Source of the DNA: Hyphomicrobiaceae bacterium
GTDB lineage: Bacteria; Pseudomonadota; Alphaproteobacteria; Rhizobiales; Hyphomicrobiaceae
NCBI GenBank assembly: GCA_021730785.1
Contig: JAKFWF010000034.1
Coordinates: 1-53,224 of the forward strand
Direction of reading: 5' to 3'
Length of the DNA stretch: 53,224 nt
Part shown: positions 9,423 through 19,596 of the stretch, piece after piece
Layout: every line of letters begins with the position of its first letter
Position numbering within the stretch: the stretch's first letter is position 1
Notes under the pieces: generated by a model
The model's input: only the letters and a program-made list of their open reading frames with translations
Told to the model about the DNA's origin: nothing
The model's database searches: none
Position numbers and translations under genes: made by a program

Positions 9423-10676
9423 ATGGCACCACAGGAAAAGAACACCCTCTACTGCTCCTTTTGCGGCAAGAGCCAGCATGAGGTGCGCAAGCTCATCGCA
9501 GGCCCGACCGTGTTCATCTGCGACGAATGCGTCGAGCTGTGCATGGACATCATCCGCGAGGAGAACAAGAACACCCTAGTCAAGTCACGTGACGGGGTGC
9601 CCTCGCCGCAGGAGATCAAGGGCGTTCTCGACAGCTACGTGATCGGCCAGGACCACGCCAAGCGCGTGCTGTCGGTCGCCGTCCACAATCATTACAAGCG
9701 CCTGAACCACGCGGCCAAGAACAACGACGTCGAACTCGCCAAGTCGAACATCCTGCTTGCCGGCCCGACCGGTTGCGGCAAGACCTTGCTGGCCCAGACC
9801 CTCGCCCGCATCCTCGATGTGCCGTTCACGATGGCGGATGCGACCACGCTGACCGAAGCCGGCTATGTCGGCGAAGATGTCGAGAACATCATTCTGAAGC
9901 TGCTGCAGAACGCCGACTACAATGTCGAGCGGGCCCAGCGTGGCATCGTCTACATCGACGAAGTGGACAAGATCAGCCGCAAGTCGGACAACCCCTCGAT
10001 CACCCGCGACGTGTCGGGTGAGGGCGTGCAGCAGGCACTTCTGAAGATCATGGAAGGCACGGTCGCGAGCGTGCCTCCGCAGGGCGGTCGCAAGCACCCG
10101 CAGCAGGAATTCCTGCAAGTCGACACCACCAACATCCTGTTCATCTGCGGCGGCGCCTTCGCCGGCCTCGAAAAGATCATCTCGCGGCGTGGCAAGGGCA
10201 CGTCGATCGGCTTCGGCGCCGCCGTGATCGGGCCCGACGAGCGCCGCACCGGCGAAATCCTGCGCCAGGTGGAGCCGGAGGATCTTTTGAAGTTCGGCCT
10301 GATCCCCGAGTTCATTGGCCGCCTGCCGGTCATCGCCACGTTGGAGGACCTTTCGGAAGCCGCCCTGGTGCAGATCCTGAGCGAGCCCAAGAACGCCCTG
10401 GTCAAGCAGTACCAGCGCCTGTTCGAGATGGAAGACGTGAAGTTGACCATCACCCAGGACGCGCTGAAGTCGGTTGCGCGGCGCGCCATCGACCGCAAGA
10501 CCGGCGCCCGCGGCCTGCGCTCGATCATGGAAGCGATCCTGCTTGAGACCATGTTCGATTTGCCGAGCCTCAAGGGCGTCGAGGAGGTCGTGGTCGGGCC
10601 GGAAGTGGTCGATGGCGGCGCGAAGCCGCTGCGGATCTATTCGGACCGGGCAGAGGAAAAGGGATCGACGGCCTGA
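9423..10676 (+). CDS. clpX: ATP-dependent Clp protease ATP-binding subunit ClpX
   Basis: The 417-residue AAA+ unfoldase recognises substrates and feeds them to ClpP. The N-terminal zinc-binding domain has Cys11, Cys14, Cys33 and Cys36. The Walker A motif GPTGCGKT starts near residue 114, Walker B is [10 protein letters not shown], and the ClpP-binding IGF loop appears as IGFGAAV. Sensor/arginine-finger regions and the C-terminal RxLRSIME block are intact. The start follows a GAGGGTGAG stretch. It is followed by lon after 339 bp. Confidence 0.98.
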   Translation: MAPQEKNTLYCSFCGKSQHEVRKLIAGPTVFICDECVELCMDIIREENKNTLVKSRDGVPSPQEIKGVLDSYVIGQDHAKRVLSVAVHNHYKRLNHAAKNNDVELAKSNILLAGPTGCGKTLLAQTLARILDVPFTMADATTLTEAGYVGEDVENIILKLLQNADYNVERAQRGIVYIDEVDKISRKSDNPSITRDVSGEGVQQALLKIMEGTVASVPPQGGRKHPQQEFLQVDTTNILFICGGAFAGLEKIISRRGKGTSIGFGAAVIGPDERRTGEILRQVEPEDLLKFGLIPEFIGRLPVIATLEDLSEAALVQILSEPKNALVKQYQRLFEMEDVKLTITQDALKSVARRAIDRKTGARGLRSIMEAILLETMFDLPSLKGVEEVVVGPEVVDGGAKPLRIYSDRAEEKGSTA

Positions 10677-11015
10677 CCGCACGGGGCGGGTACGACTGTC
10701 GTCGAGAGGGAACATGTCTCCTCTTCGTGTGTTCACAAGAACGGCCTTGGAATCGACGAGCGCCGTGCCCAGATACTGTTGAGCACTTCGTTTCTTGCGG
10801 GATCTCTCCCACGCCGGCCGAACTCGTGGCGCTCAGCCGGTCACACCAACAGAGCACGATGCTCGAGCCCATGCCTTTGAGCTTTGCGGAGCGCCTCCCG
10901 TGTCGTCAACTGAGATGAGGACATAGGGGCGGGTCCAAGTCCACAAGGGTTCGGTTCAACATTGCGCGGCGCGTCCGGGCTACAGGGGCTCGACGAGCGG
11001 AACACGAGAAAAACC
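10677..11015 (+). other. clpX-lon intergenic region
   Basis: No gene is supported in these 339 bp. I see no clean terminator after clpX. The lon promoter must lie here if lon is transcribed separately, but no element could be called with confidence; a CTTGCGG at 10794-10800 is the nearest thing to a heat-shock -35 and lacks a matching -10. Confidence 0.5.
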
Positions 11016-13445
<2,430 letters not shown>

Positions 13446-13470
13446 CGTCGTCTACCCACACGAAGCCTTC

Positions 13471-13504
13471 AGGCCCCCGACTGCAACCGGGGGCCTTTCG
13501 TTTT
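13471..13504 (+). terminator. Rho-independent terminator of lon
   Basis: AGGCCCCC (13471-13478) and GGGGGCCT (13489-13496) form a perfect 8-bp stem with a 10-nt loop, followed by TTTCGTTTT. It lies 25 bp after the lon stop codon and separates lon from hup. Confidence 0.9.
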
Positions 13505-13529
13505 GATATGATTGGTGTGCAGATTCTCG

Positions 13530-13601
13530 TTTTTCCCAGTGTTTTCGGGCGTTTTTGGCTGTTTTCCCTCTTGACTGAGGGTGTGCAAACGCGTTGTTTG
13601 C
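13530..13601 (+). promoter_or_regulatory. Phased T-tracts, TTGACT and inverted repeat upstream of hup
   Basis: Four T-tracts are centred near 13532, 13543, 13554 and 13563, that is, spaced about 10-11 bp apart, in phase with the DNA helix. They lead directly into TTGACT (13571-13576), a candidate -35. GCAAAC (13585-13590) and GTTTGC (13596-13601) form an inverted repeat with a 5-nt centre just downstream. A good -10 is not obvious. The arrangement looks like curved DNA or an UP-type element upstream of the hup promoter, with a possible operator; this is inference. Confidence 0.4.
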
Positions 13602-13727
13602 GCGCACTGCTGCACCGCTTGCAGCGGGATTGCCGGGCTCATCCCATGCTGTGGTCGAACCCGATCTGAAGTCAGGGATCTCGATCTCGCAATCTCAAGT
13701 ATCGCCATCACAACAAGGATAATGAAA

Positions 13728-14006
13728 ATGAGCAAGAAAGACGCGATCGACGCCGTTGCCGAGCATGCCGAGATCACCAAGGAGAAGGCAGGCGTCGCCC
13801 TCGATGCCCTCATTACCTACATCGAAAAGACGCTGAAGAAGGGCGATGAAGTTTCGCTTCCCCCCCTCGGCAAGTTCAAGATCACCAAGCGCAAGGCGCG
13901 CACCGGCCGTAACCCATCGACCGGCGCCGAGATCAAGATCCCAGCCTCCAACGTGCCGAAGTTCCAGCCGTCGAAGACGCTGAAGGACACCGTCAACAAG
14001 CGTTGA
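13728..14006 (+). CDS. hup: DNA-binding protein HU
   Basis: The 92-residue product is a small basic nucleoid protein of the HU/IHF fold. It starts MSKKDAIDAVAEHA, has the beta-arm signature GKFKITKRKARTGRNPSTGAEIKI cut by the Pro that intercalates in bent DNA, and ends with FQPSKTLKDTVNK. The ATG at 13728 has AAGGA 8 nt upstream; the ATG at 13722 is too close to that site. HU binds and bends DNA without strong sequence preference. Its location after lon is a conserved arrangement. A terminator follows 51 bp downstream. Confidence 0.95.
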   Translation: MSKKDAIDAVAEHAEITKEKAGVALDALITYIEKTLKKGDEVSLPPLGKFKITKRKARTGRNPSTGAEIKIPASNVPKFQPSKTLKDTVNKR

Positions 14007-14057
14007 GCTTGCGCCACGTGCTGCGCCCAGGCGCGGCCAGGTGCGGTAGTCTTGAAG

Positions 14058-14093
14058 CCAACGGCGCTCCCCAGGGGCGCCGTTGGTGTTTGT
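14058..14093 (+). terminator. Rho-independent terminator of hup
   Basis: CCAACGGCGC (14058-14067) pairs perfectly with GCGCCGTTGG (14077-14086) around a 9-nt loop, followed by TGTTTGT. The T-run is short, but the stem is strong and well placed after hup. Confidence 0.75.
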
Positions 14094-14098
14094 GGGCG

Positions 14099-14321
14099 AT
14101 TTCGTCGTCTGGGTTGAGCAGCGCGCACTGACGGTTCGACGAGTGCCACCGCCCGACGCGCGTAACCCAACACCGCGTCAATGGCCCGAAAGCGTTGGGT
14201 TACGGATGCAAGGGGGCATCCTAACCCAACCTACGTTCGTGCCAATCAGAGGGGCCGCAGGCGAGCGAATGCCGTGCCATTTCGTCGTCTGGGTCGAGCA
14301 GCGCCCTCTGACAGTTCGACG
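14099..14321. repeat. Pair of 43-bp direct repeats, 180 bp apart
   Basis: The segment 14099-14141 recurs at 14279-14321 with four mismatches. Both begin ATTTCGTCGTCTGGGT and end GTTCGACG. They bracket the palindromic repeat at 14161-14235. The region 14007-14458 holds no gene; it consists of the hup terminator and these repeats. Confidence 0.85.
14161..14235 (+). repeat. Dispersed palindromic repeat (REP/MITE-like), copy 1
   Basis: The unit begins CGTAACCCAAC, has a central GTTGGGTTACG, and ends CTAACCCAACCTACG. A small hairpin GGATGC-AAGGGG-GCATCC lies at 14204-14221. The same unit occurs in reverse orientation at 36051-36127. The pairing positions differ between copies (GGATGC/GCATCC here, GGACGC/GCGTCC there), and both still pair, so the hairpin appears selected or functional. 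It is non-coding. Confidence 0.8.
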
Positions 14322-14323
14322 CG

Positions 14324-14350
14324 CGTAACCCAACACCTTTGGGCACCGTC
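14324..14350 (+). repeat. Partial copy of the dispersed palindromic repeat
   Basis: This 27-nt stretch (CGTAACCCAACACC, then TTTGGGCACCGTC) matches 36082-36108 at about 23 of 27 positions. It directly follows the second direct repeat and precedes recJ by about 110 bp. Confidence 0.65.
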
Positions 14351-14458
14351 TTGCCTGTGCATCATGGGCATAACCTGACATGGGTTCGTTCCCAGCTGGC
14401 CGGGCCGCTTGCGAATCGGCCTAACCCCTTGGCGACGAGGTCGCGTCGGGAGAGAGCC

Positions 14459-16306
14459 ATGGCAGCAGTGCGAAAATCAGCGAGCGCGACCGCAGCAGGT
14501 GCTGCAAGCGATTCGCCCCTAGCCTTCCTCGGCATCACTCAATCCGCCAAGGGCATGCTGTGGCGCGAGCGGCTGAGTGCCAGCGACCAGGCAACGGCAA
14601 CCACCATCAGCCAGCGCCACGGCCTGCCCGACCTGCTCGGCCGTATCCTGGCTGCCCGCGGCGTCGGAATCGACACGGCGGCCGTGTTCCTCGACCCCAC
14701 CATTCGCGCGCTGATGCCCGATCCCGACGTTCTGCGAGACATGGGCACGGCGGCAAAGCGCCTGGCGGACGCCATCCAGAGGCGCGAGCGCGTCGCCGTG
14801 TTCGGCGACTACGACGTCGATGGCGCGTCCGCCGCGGCACTCGTGCAGCGCTTCCTCGACCACCACGGCACGCAGAGCCGCATCTACATCCCCGATCGCA
14901 TCTTCGAGGGCTACGGGCCGAACGTGGCTGCGATTGAGCTTCTGATCAAGGAAGGCGCAAACCTGATCCTTACGGTCGACTGCGGCACGACGAGCTTCGA
15001 GCCGCTCGCCGCCGCCGCGCGCCTCAAGGCCGATGTGCTCGTGATCGACCACCACCAGGCCGATGCCGAGCTGCCGCGGGTGCTCGCCGTCGTCAACCCG
15101 AACCGCCAGGACGACCTCTCGGGCCTTGGCCACCTGTGTGCGGCTGGCGTCGTGTTCTTGCTGCTGGTCGCAACCCAGCGCGAACTGCGCCGCCGCGGGG
15201 CCTATGGCGAAGCTGCGCCCGAGCCGAACCTGTTCGCCCTCCTCGACATCGTGGCGCTGGCCACCGTGGCTGACGTGGTGCCGCTGACCGGCCTCAACCG
15301 TGCGTTCGTGACCAAAGGGCTCGCCGTGATGCACCAGCGTCAGAACGTCGGCCTGCGCGCGCTGTTCGACGTGGCCGGCCTCAATGCCGCACCGACCCCC
15401 TACGCGCTCGGCTTCGTACTGGGCCCGCGCATCAACGCCGGCGGGCGCATCGGCGATGCGGCGCTCGGCGCCCGCCTGCTCGCCACCGAGGACCAGATGG
15501 AGGCAACCAAGATCGCCGCCACCCTCGACAAGCTCAACCGCGAGCGCAAGGCGCTGGAAACGCAGATGCTGGAGGAAGCGATCGCCGACGCCGACCGCCG
15601 CGTCGACGAGGTGCCGGAGCTGCCGATGCTGATCACGGGATCGGACACCTGGCACAAGGGCGTCGTCGGCCTCGTCGCCTCGCGCCTGGTCGAGCGCTTC
15701 CGCAGGCCGGCCTGCGCCATCGCCTGGGAAGCAAAAGGCGAAGGGACAGGGTCATTGCGCTCCATTGCCGGCGTGGACATCGGCGGCGCGGTGCGGGCGG
15801 CGGTGGCGAACGGGCTGCTGGTCAAGGGCGGCGGCCATGCGATGGCGGCCGGCCTCACCGTGAAGCGCGAGAAGCTGGCCGAACTCGAAGCGTTCCTTGC
15901 CGAGCGCTTGCGTTCATCCTCGACGCGGGCGCGCGAACAGGCCGGCCTCGAGATCGACGGCGCGCTGACGCCGGGCGCCGTTAACGATACGCTGATCGAC
16001 ATGATCGAGAAGGTCGGCCCCTACGGCCAGGGCAATCCGGCGCCGCGCTTCGCCTTCCCCGCCCACCGGGTGAAGTTCGCCAAGGTGGTCGGCAACGCGC
16101 ACATCCGCTGCGTGCTCGAAGCCGGTGATGGGTCGCGCCTCGACGCGGTCGCCTTCCGGGCGAGCGGCCAGCCGCTCGGCGACCTGCTGACCGCGCCCGG
16201 CGGCCTGCCCCTGCACATCGCCGGCACCTTGAAGCGCGACACCTGGGGTGGCCGGCAGAAAATCGAGCTGACCATCGATGATGCGGCGGATCCGCGGAAG
16301 CAGTGA
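14459..16306 (+). CDS. recJ: Single-stranded-DNA-specific exonuclease RecJ
   Basis: The 615-residue product is the 5'-3' single-strand exonuclease used in recombination and mismatch repair. The DHH-family motifs are present: VFGDYDVDGASAAAL near residue 118, LTVDCGTTSF, VIDHHQ (the DHH motif), and a C-terminal GGGHAMAAGLTV motif of the DHHA1 domain. An OB-like domain follows at the end. The ATG at 14459 has GGGAGAGAG 2-8 nt upstream and starts after the repeat region. The frame is open further upstream but that part is repeat DNA. Confidence 0.95.
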   Translation: MAAVRKSASATAAGAASDSPLAFLGITQSAKGMLWRERLSASDQATATTISQRHGLPDLLGRILAARGVGIDTAAVFLDPTIRALMPDPDVLRDMGTAAKRLADAIQRRERVAVFGDYDVDGASAAALVQRFLDHHGTQSRIYIPDRIFEGYGPNVAAIELLIKEGANLILTVDCGTTSFEPLAAAARLKADVLVIDHHQADAELPRVLAVVNPNRQDDLSGLGHLCAAGVVFLLLVATQRELRRRGAYGEAAPEPNLFALLDIVALATVADVVPLTGLNRAFVTKGLAVMHQRQNVGLRALFDVAGLNAAPTPYALGFVLGPRINAGGRIGDAALGARLLATEDQMEATKIAATLDKLNRERKALETQMLEEAIADADRRVDEVPELPMLITGSDTWHKGVVGLVASRLVERFRRPACAIAWEAKGEGTGSLRSIAGVDIGGAVRAAVANGLLVKGGGHAMAAGLTVKREKLAELEAFLAERLRSSSTRAREQAGLEIDGALTPGAVNDTLIDMIEKVGPYGQGNPAPRFAFPAHRVKFAKVVGNAHIRCVLEAGDGSRLDAVAFRASGQPLGDLLTAPGGLPLHIAGTLKRDTWGGRQKIELTIDDAADPRKQ

Positions 16307-16409
16307 AAAACAACGATGCGCTCGGCACCCTTCGCTGTCGAGTTCCGCACTCTCTTGACCTAACCAACGGCTGCCCGCTGGTGGCGCTTCGAAGCCTGAG
16401 CCGCCCGTC

Positions 16410-17159
16410 TCACCCGACCAGCCGGCATGCGACCTTCCCGAACCCGTCGATCTCGCCTTCGACCAGCAGGGGGGCAGCGACCCAGGTGAGGCCGGTCAGG
16501 CTGCCGGTGATCACGAACTGGCCGGCTGACAGCGCATAGCCACCGGCGGCCAGCGCTTGCGGCAGCAGCGGCAACGGGTACAGCGGATCGCCGTTGGGGT
16601 GGGAGGCCGTGCGTTCGGTCTGGACTTTGCCGTCGAACAGCTGGCGGCAGGTGGCGCCCTTGAAATTCCGCGCGCCATCGAACTTCGGGGCAGTGCCAGC
16701 GACCCAGCCCTGGTTCGAGATCATGTCGGCGACCAGTACTTCACGCGCCTTGCCGTCGATCCCCTCGTAGCGACTGTCGCACAGCTCGATCGTCACCACC
16801 GTCATATCAATGGCCGCCAGCACGTCGGCAGCAAGTGCCGTCGCCGCGACGGCCTTGGCGAAGCGGAAGCCGAATTCCAGCTCGATGCCCATGCGGGTTG
16901 CCGGCGCGAGGCTGCGCTCGGCACCGTTGGCTGTGCCCAAGGGCGTCAGAATCGGCGCCACCGCGGTCGCGCCATCGGGGAAGATCGAGATCTTGTAGCC
17001 GGCGATGCCAGCGCTGAGGCCTTTCAGCACCGCATGTTGGACCTCGTAGGCTTCGGCCATCGTGCGCGGCGCCACGGCGGCTGGCAAACCGGAGAGCTGC
17101 TTGCCCGTGCGGCGGGCGGTGAGCAGGAGGACAGCTGCTTCAGTGCTGCGATTCGACAT
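16410..17159 (-). CDS. 2-keto-4-pentenoate hydratase / FAH-fold family protein
   Basis: The 249-residue product resembles the hydratase/decarboxylase branch of the fumarylacetoacetase fold (MhpD, HpcG, DmpH), which acts on 2-hydroxy-alkadienoates with a divalent metal. Visible features are EAYEVQHAVL near residue 37, YKISIF, the metal-site glutamates in GIELEFGFRF, IELCDSRY in mid-protein and a C-terminal GSLTGLTWVA strand. The ATG at 17159 has a strong GAAGGAG 6-7 nt upstream. It is convergent with recJ and divergent from der. No aromatic-degradation genes are adjacent, so the substrate is unknown. Confidence 0.85.
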   Translation of the reverse strand: MSNRSTEAAVLLLTARRTGKQLSGLPAAVAPRTMAEAYEVQHAVLKGLSAGIAGYKISIFPDGATAVAPILTPLGTANGAERSLAPATRMGIELEFGFRFAKAVAATALAADVLAAIDMTVVTIELCDSRYEGIDGKAREVLVADMISNQGWVAGTAPKFDGARNFKGATCRQLFDGKVQTERTASHPNGDPLYPLPLLPQALAAGGYALSAGQFVITGSLTGLTWVAAPLLVEGEIDGFGKVACRLVG

Positions 17160-17292
17160 GGTCGCGCTCCTTCGATCATCGATTTCCATTTTCCCCGACT
17201 TTCGGGCATAAGGCAGAGCAAAACGCAAGCGCGATACTGCCACGAGCCCGGCTCGAGGCCCGGCACTTGCGACCCGAAAGGCCTGGCAAAAG

Positions 17293-18684
17293 ATGTCTGC
17301 CCCCCCGACCATCGCCATCGTCGGCCGACCCAACGTCGGCAAATCGACCCTGTTCAACCGCATGACAGGCAAGCGCACCGCGCTCGTCTCGGACCTGCCG
17401 GGGCTGACCCGCGACCGCAAGGAGGGCGACGCCGAGATCTGGGGCCACGCTGTCCGCGTCGTCGATACGGCAGGCCTGGAGGAGGCGGCCCACGGTTCGA
17501 TCGCGGCCCGCATGCGGGCGCAGACGGAACTCGCGATCGGGGATGCCGACCTCATTCTGTTCGTCATCGATGCGCGTGCCGGCGTGACGCCAGCCGATTT
17601 GGAATTTGCCCGCGTGGTGCGCAACTCCGGCACGCAGGCGCTCGTCGTTGCCAACAAGTGCGAGGGCAGCAAGGGCACCGAAGGCTTCTATGAGGCCTAC
17701 ACGATGGGCCTCGGTGAACCGATCGCGATCTCGGCCGAACATGGCGAAGGCTTCAGCGACCTCTATGGCGAGATCACCGAAAAGTTGAAACTCGAAATGG
17801 TCGCCGACAACGAGAACGAGGATGGCAAAGCTGACGGCGACGGGGCGGCGGAGGATGATCCCGCGCGGCCGATCAAGGTTGCGATCGTCGGCCGTCCGAA
17901 CGCCGGCAAGTCGACGCTGGTCAACGCGCTGCTGGGCGAAGATCGCATGATCACCGGGCCCGAGCCGGGGTTGACGCGCGATTCAGTCGCCTCCGACCTG
18001 GTCTGGGCCGGGCGCAACATCAAGCTGTTCGACACGGCGGGCCTTCGCCGCAAATCCAAGGTCGAGGATACGGCCGAGAAGCTCGCCACCAGCGACACCA
18101 TCCGCGCCATCCGCTTCGCCGAGGTGGTGGTTCTGCTGGTCGACGCGGAGCGGGGCATCGAGCACCAGGATTTGACCATCGCCAGCATGGTCGCCGACGA
18201 GGGCCGTGCGCTGGTCATCGCCATCAACAAGTGGGATCTGATCGTCGAGAAGCAGAAGCACCTGAAAGAGCTGCACGAGACGGTGATCGAGCGGCTGGCC
18301 CAGCTGCCCGGCCTGCGCGTCGTCACGCTTTCGGCGCTCGGCGAGCGTGGCCTCGACAAGCTGATGCCGGAGGTGTTCGGCGTCTATGATCTATGGAACA
18401 AGCGCATCTCGACGAACAACCTCAACCGCTGGCTGCGCGAAGCGCTTGACAAGCATTCCCCGCCCGCAACCAGCGGCCGCATGATCAAGCTGCGGTTCAT
18501 GACGCAAGTGTCGGTACGTCCGCCGACCTTCGTCGCGTTCTGCTCGAAGCCGCAGTCATTGCCCGACAGCTACGTGCGCTATCTGGAAAAGAGCCTGCGT
18601 ACGACCTTCGGCTTTCCCGGCGTGCCGATCCGCTTCAATCTGCGCAAAGGCGACAACCCGTTCGCAGACAAGCGGGGGGCATGA
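17293..18684 (+). CDS. der: Ribosome biogenesis GTPase Der (EngA)
   Basis: The 463-residue product has two tandem GTPase domains and a C-terminal KH-like domain, the architecture specific to Der, which acts in 50S subunit assembly. P-loops GRPNVGKS (about residue 10) and GRPNAGKS (about 203) are present with the G3 motifs DTAGLEE and DTAGLRR and the G4 motifs NKCE and NKWD. An acidic linker (DNENEDGKADGDGAAEDD) joins the domains. The start lies 133 bp from the divergent hydratase gene. Confidence 0.97.
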   Translation: MSAPPTIAIVGRPNVGKSTLFNRMTGKRTALVSDLPGLTRDRKEGDAEIWGHAVRVVDTAGLEEAAHGSIAARMRAQTELAIGDADLILFVIDARAGVTPADLEFARVVRNSGTQALVVANKCEGSKGTEGFYEAYTMGLGEPIAISAEHGEGFSDLYGEITEKLKLEMVADNENEDGKADGDGAAEDDPARPIKVAIVGRPNAGKSTLVNALLGEDRMITGPEPGLTRDSVASDLVWAGRNIKLFDTAGLRRKSKVEDTAEKLATSDTIRAIRFAEVVVLLVDAERGIEHQDLTIASMVADEGRALVIAINKWDLIVEKQKHLKELHETVIERLAQLPGLRVVTLSALGERGLDKLMPEVFGVYDLWNKRISTNNLNRWLREALDKHSPPATSGRMIKLRFMTQVSVRPPTFVAFCSKPQSLPDSYVRYLEKSLRTTFGFPGVPIRFNLRKGDNPFADKRGA

Positions 18685-18962
18685 CCTTGGACGGCGGGCA
18701 TTGACTGCCCGGAATATCACCGTGCCGCGCCTGGTGAACGATCACGAATCTCGTGCTCTCTTCCCGGTTGCCCGGAATTTGCCGCGCTTTTCGCGTGGCA
18801 AATGTCCACGATTTACACCGGTCGAAAGATTGCCAAGTGCATGCCTCAACCGATCCGGGGGAAGAGGCGCGTTTTGGCTCGGAACACCCTCATCGTTCAG
18901 CGGCGTTGTCGCGAATTCGCAATTCGAACTCTGCGCGGACACAGTCCCTGGTGATCTCGACT

Positions 18963-19457
18963 TTACGGCTGGGTGGCGGCGCGCAGTTCGAGGCCTCTGA
19001 TGCCGGCTGCGATGTTGAGGCCGGTCTGCACCTGGCCACTCAGCGGTTGCAGCGAAATGGTGCTGTTCGACCCACCGACCAGCACGCTGGCGCCGCCGCC
19101 AACGCCGACCGACGCGTTCACCCCGGCGCCGCCATAGGTGCCAGCCAGCATGCCGTCCCCGATCTGGTTGCTGGTCGAAAGCACGGTCCAGCCGAGCGTG
19201 GTGTTGCCGGTCAGGCCGAGGTCGAGGCCGAAGTTGGTGACCGTTGCCGTATAGCGTTGCTCCGGCGACGTTCCCGTCGGCTTGAAGCCGCAGATGAACG
19301 ACTTCTGCGACACGATCAGCAGGCCGATCCCGCCGTCACTGGTGCAGATGAGCTGGCCGGTTTCGATCTGGCCCTGTGCGCTCGCGGGTGCAGCGAGGCC
19401 GAACGAAATCGCCGTGGCAACGAGGCCGGCGGCCAGGGGGGCGTTCCAGTGGGGCAT
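18963..19457 (-). CDS. DUF992 family secreted protein
   Basis: The 164-residue product has an N-terminal signal peptide (LAAGLVATAISFGLAAPASA) and a Gly-rich beta-like body. It fits the DUF992 family, common in Hyphomicrobiales and of unknown function: GQLICTSDGGIGLLI, the conserved Cys pair (C in LICTS and FICGF), the ERYTATV-like block and a GGSNSTISLQPLSGQ segment. The ATG at 19457 has GGGAAG about 9 nt upstream. It follows the large membrane protein gene on the same strand after 139 bp and is convergent with der. Confidence 0.85.
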   Translation of the reverse strand: MPHWNAPLAAGLVATAISFGLAAPASAQGQIETGQLICTSDGGIGLLIVSQKSFICGFKPTGTSPEQRYTATVTNFGLDLGLTGNTTLGWTVLSTSNQIGDGMLAGTYGGAGVNASVGVGGGASVLVGGSNSTISLQPLSGQVQTGLNIAAGIRGLELRAATQP

Positions 19458-19596
19458 GGTGAAGACTTCCCGTCGAGAGGAGCTGGCCGGCCAACCCGGC
19501 GTGCGGCAGAGGTGCTTGTGAATAGCACAGGAACACAAACGACTGGTTGCCACTCAGCGTTCAAATTACCGCGACTCGTCGATTGTCGGCAATGGG

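Noticed and set aside
10727-10760. LexA operator between clpX and lon
   Set aside because: GTTCACAAGAAC has the wrong orientation and spacing for the alphaproteobacterial GTTC-N7-GTTC box.
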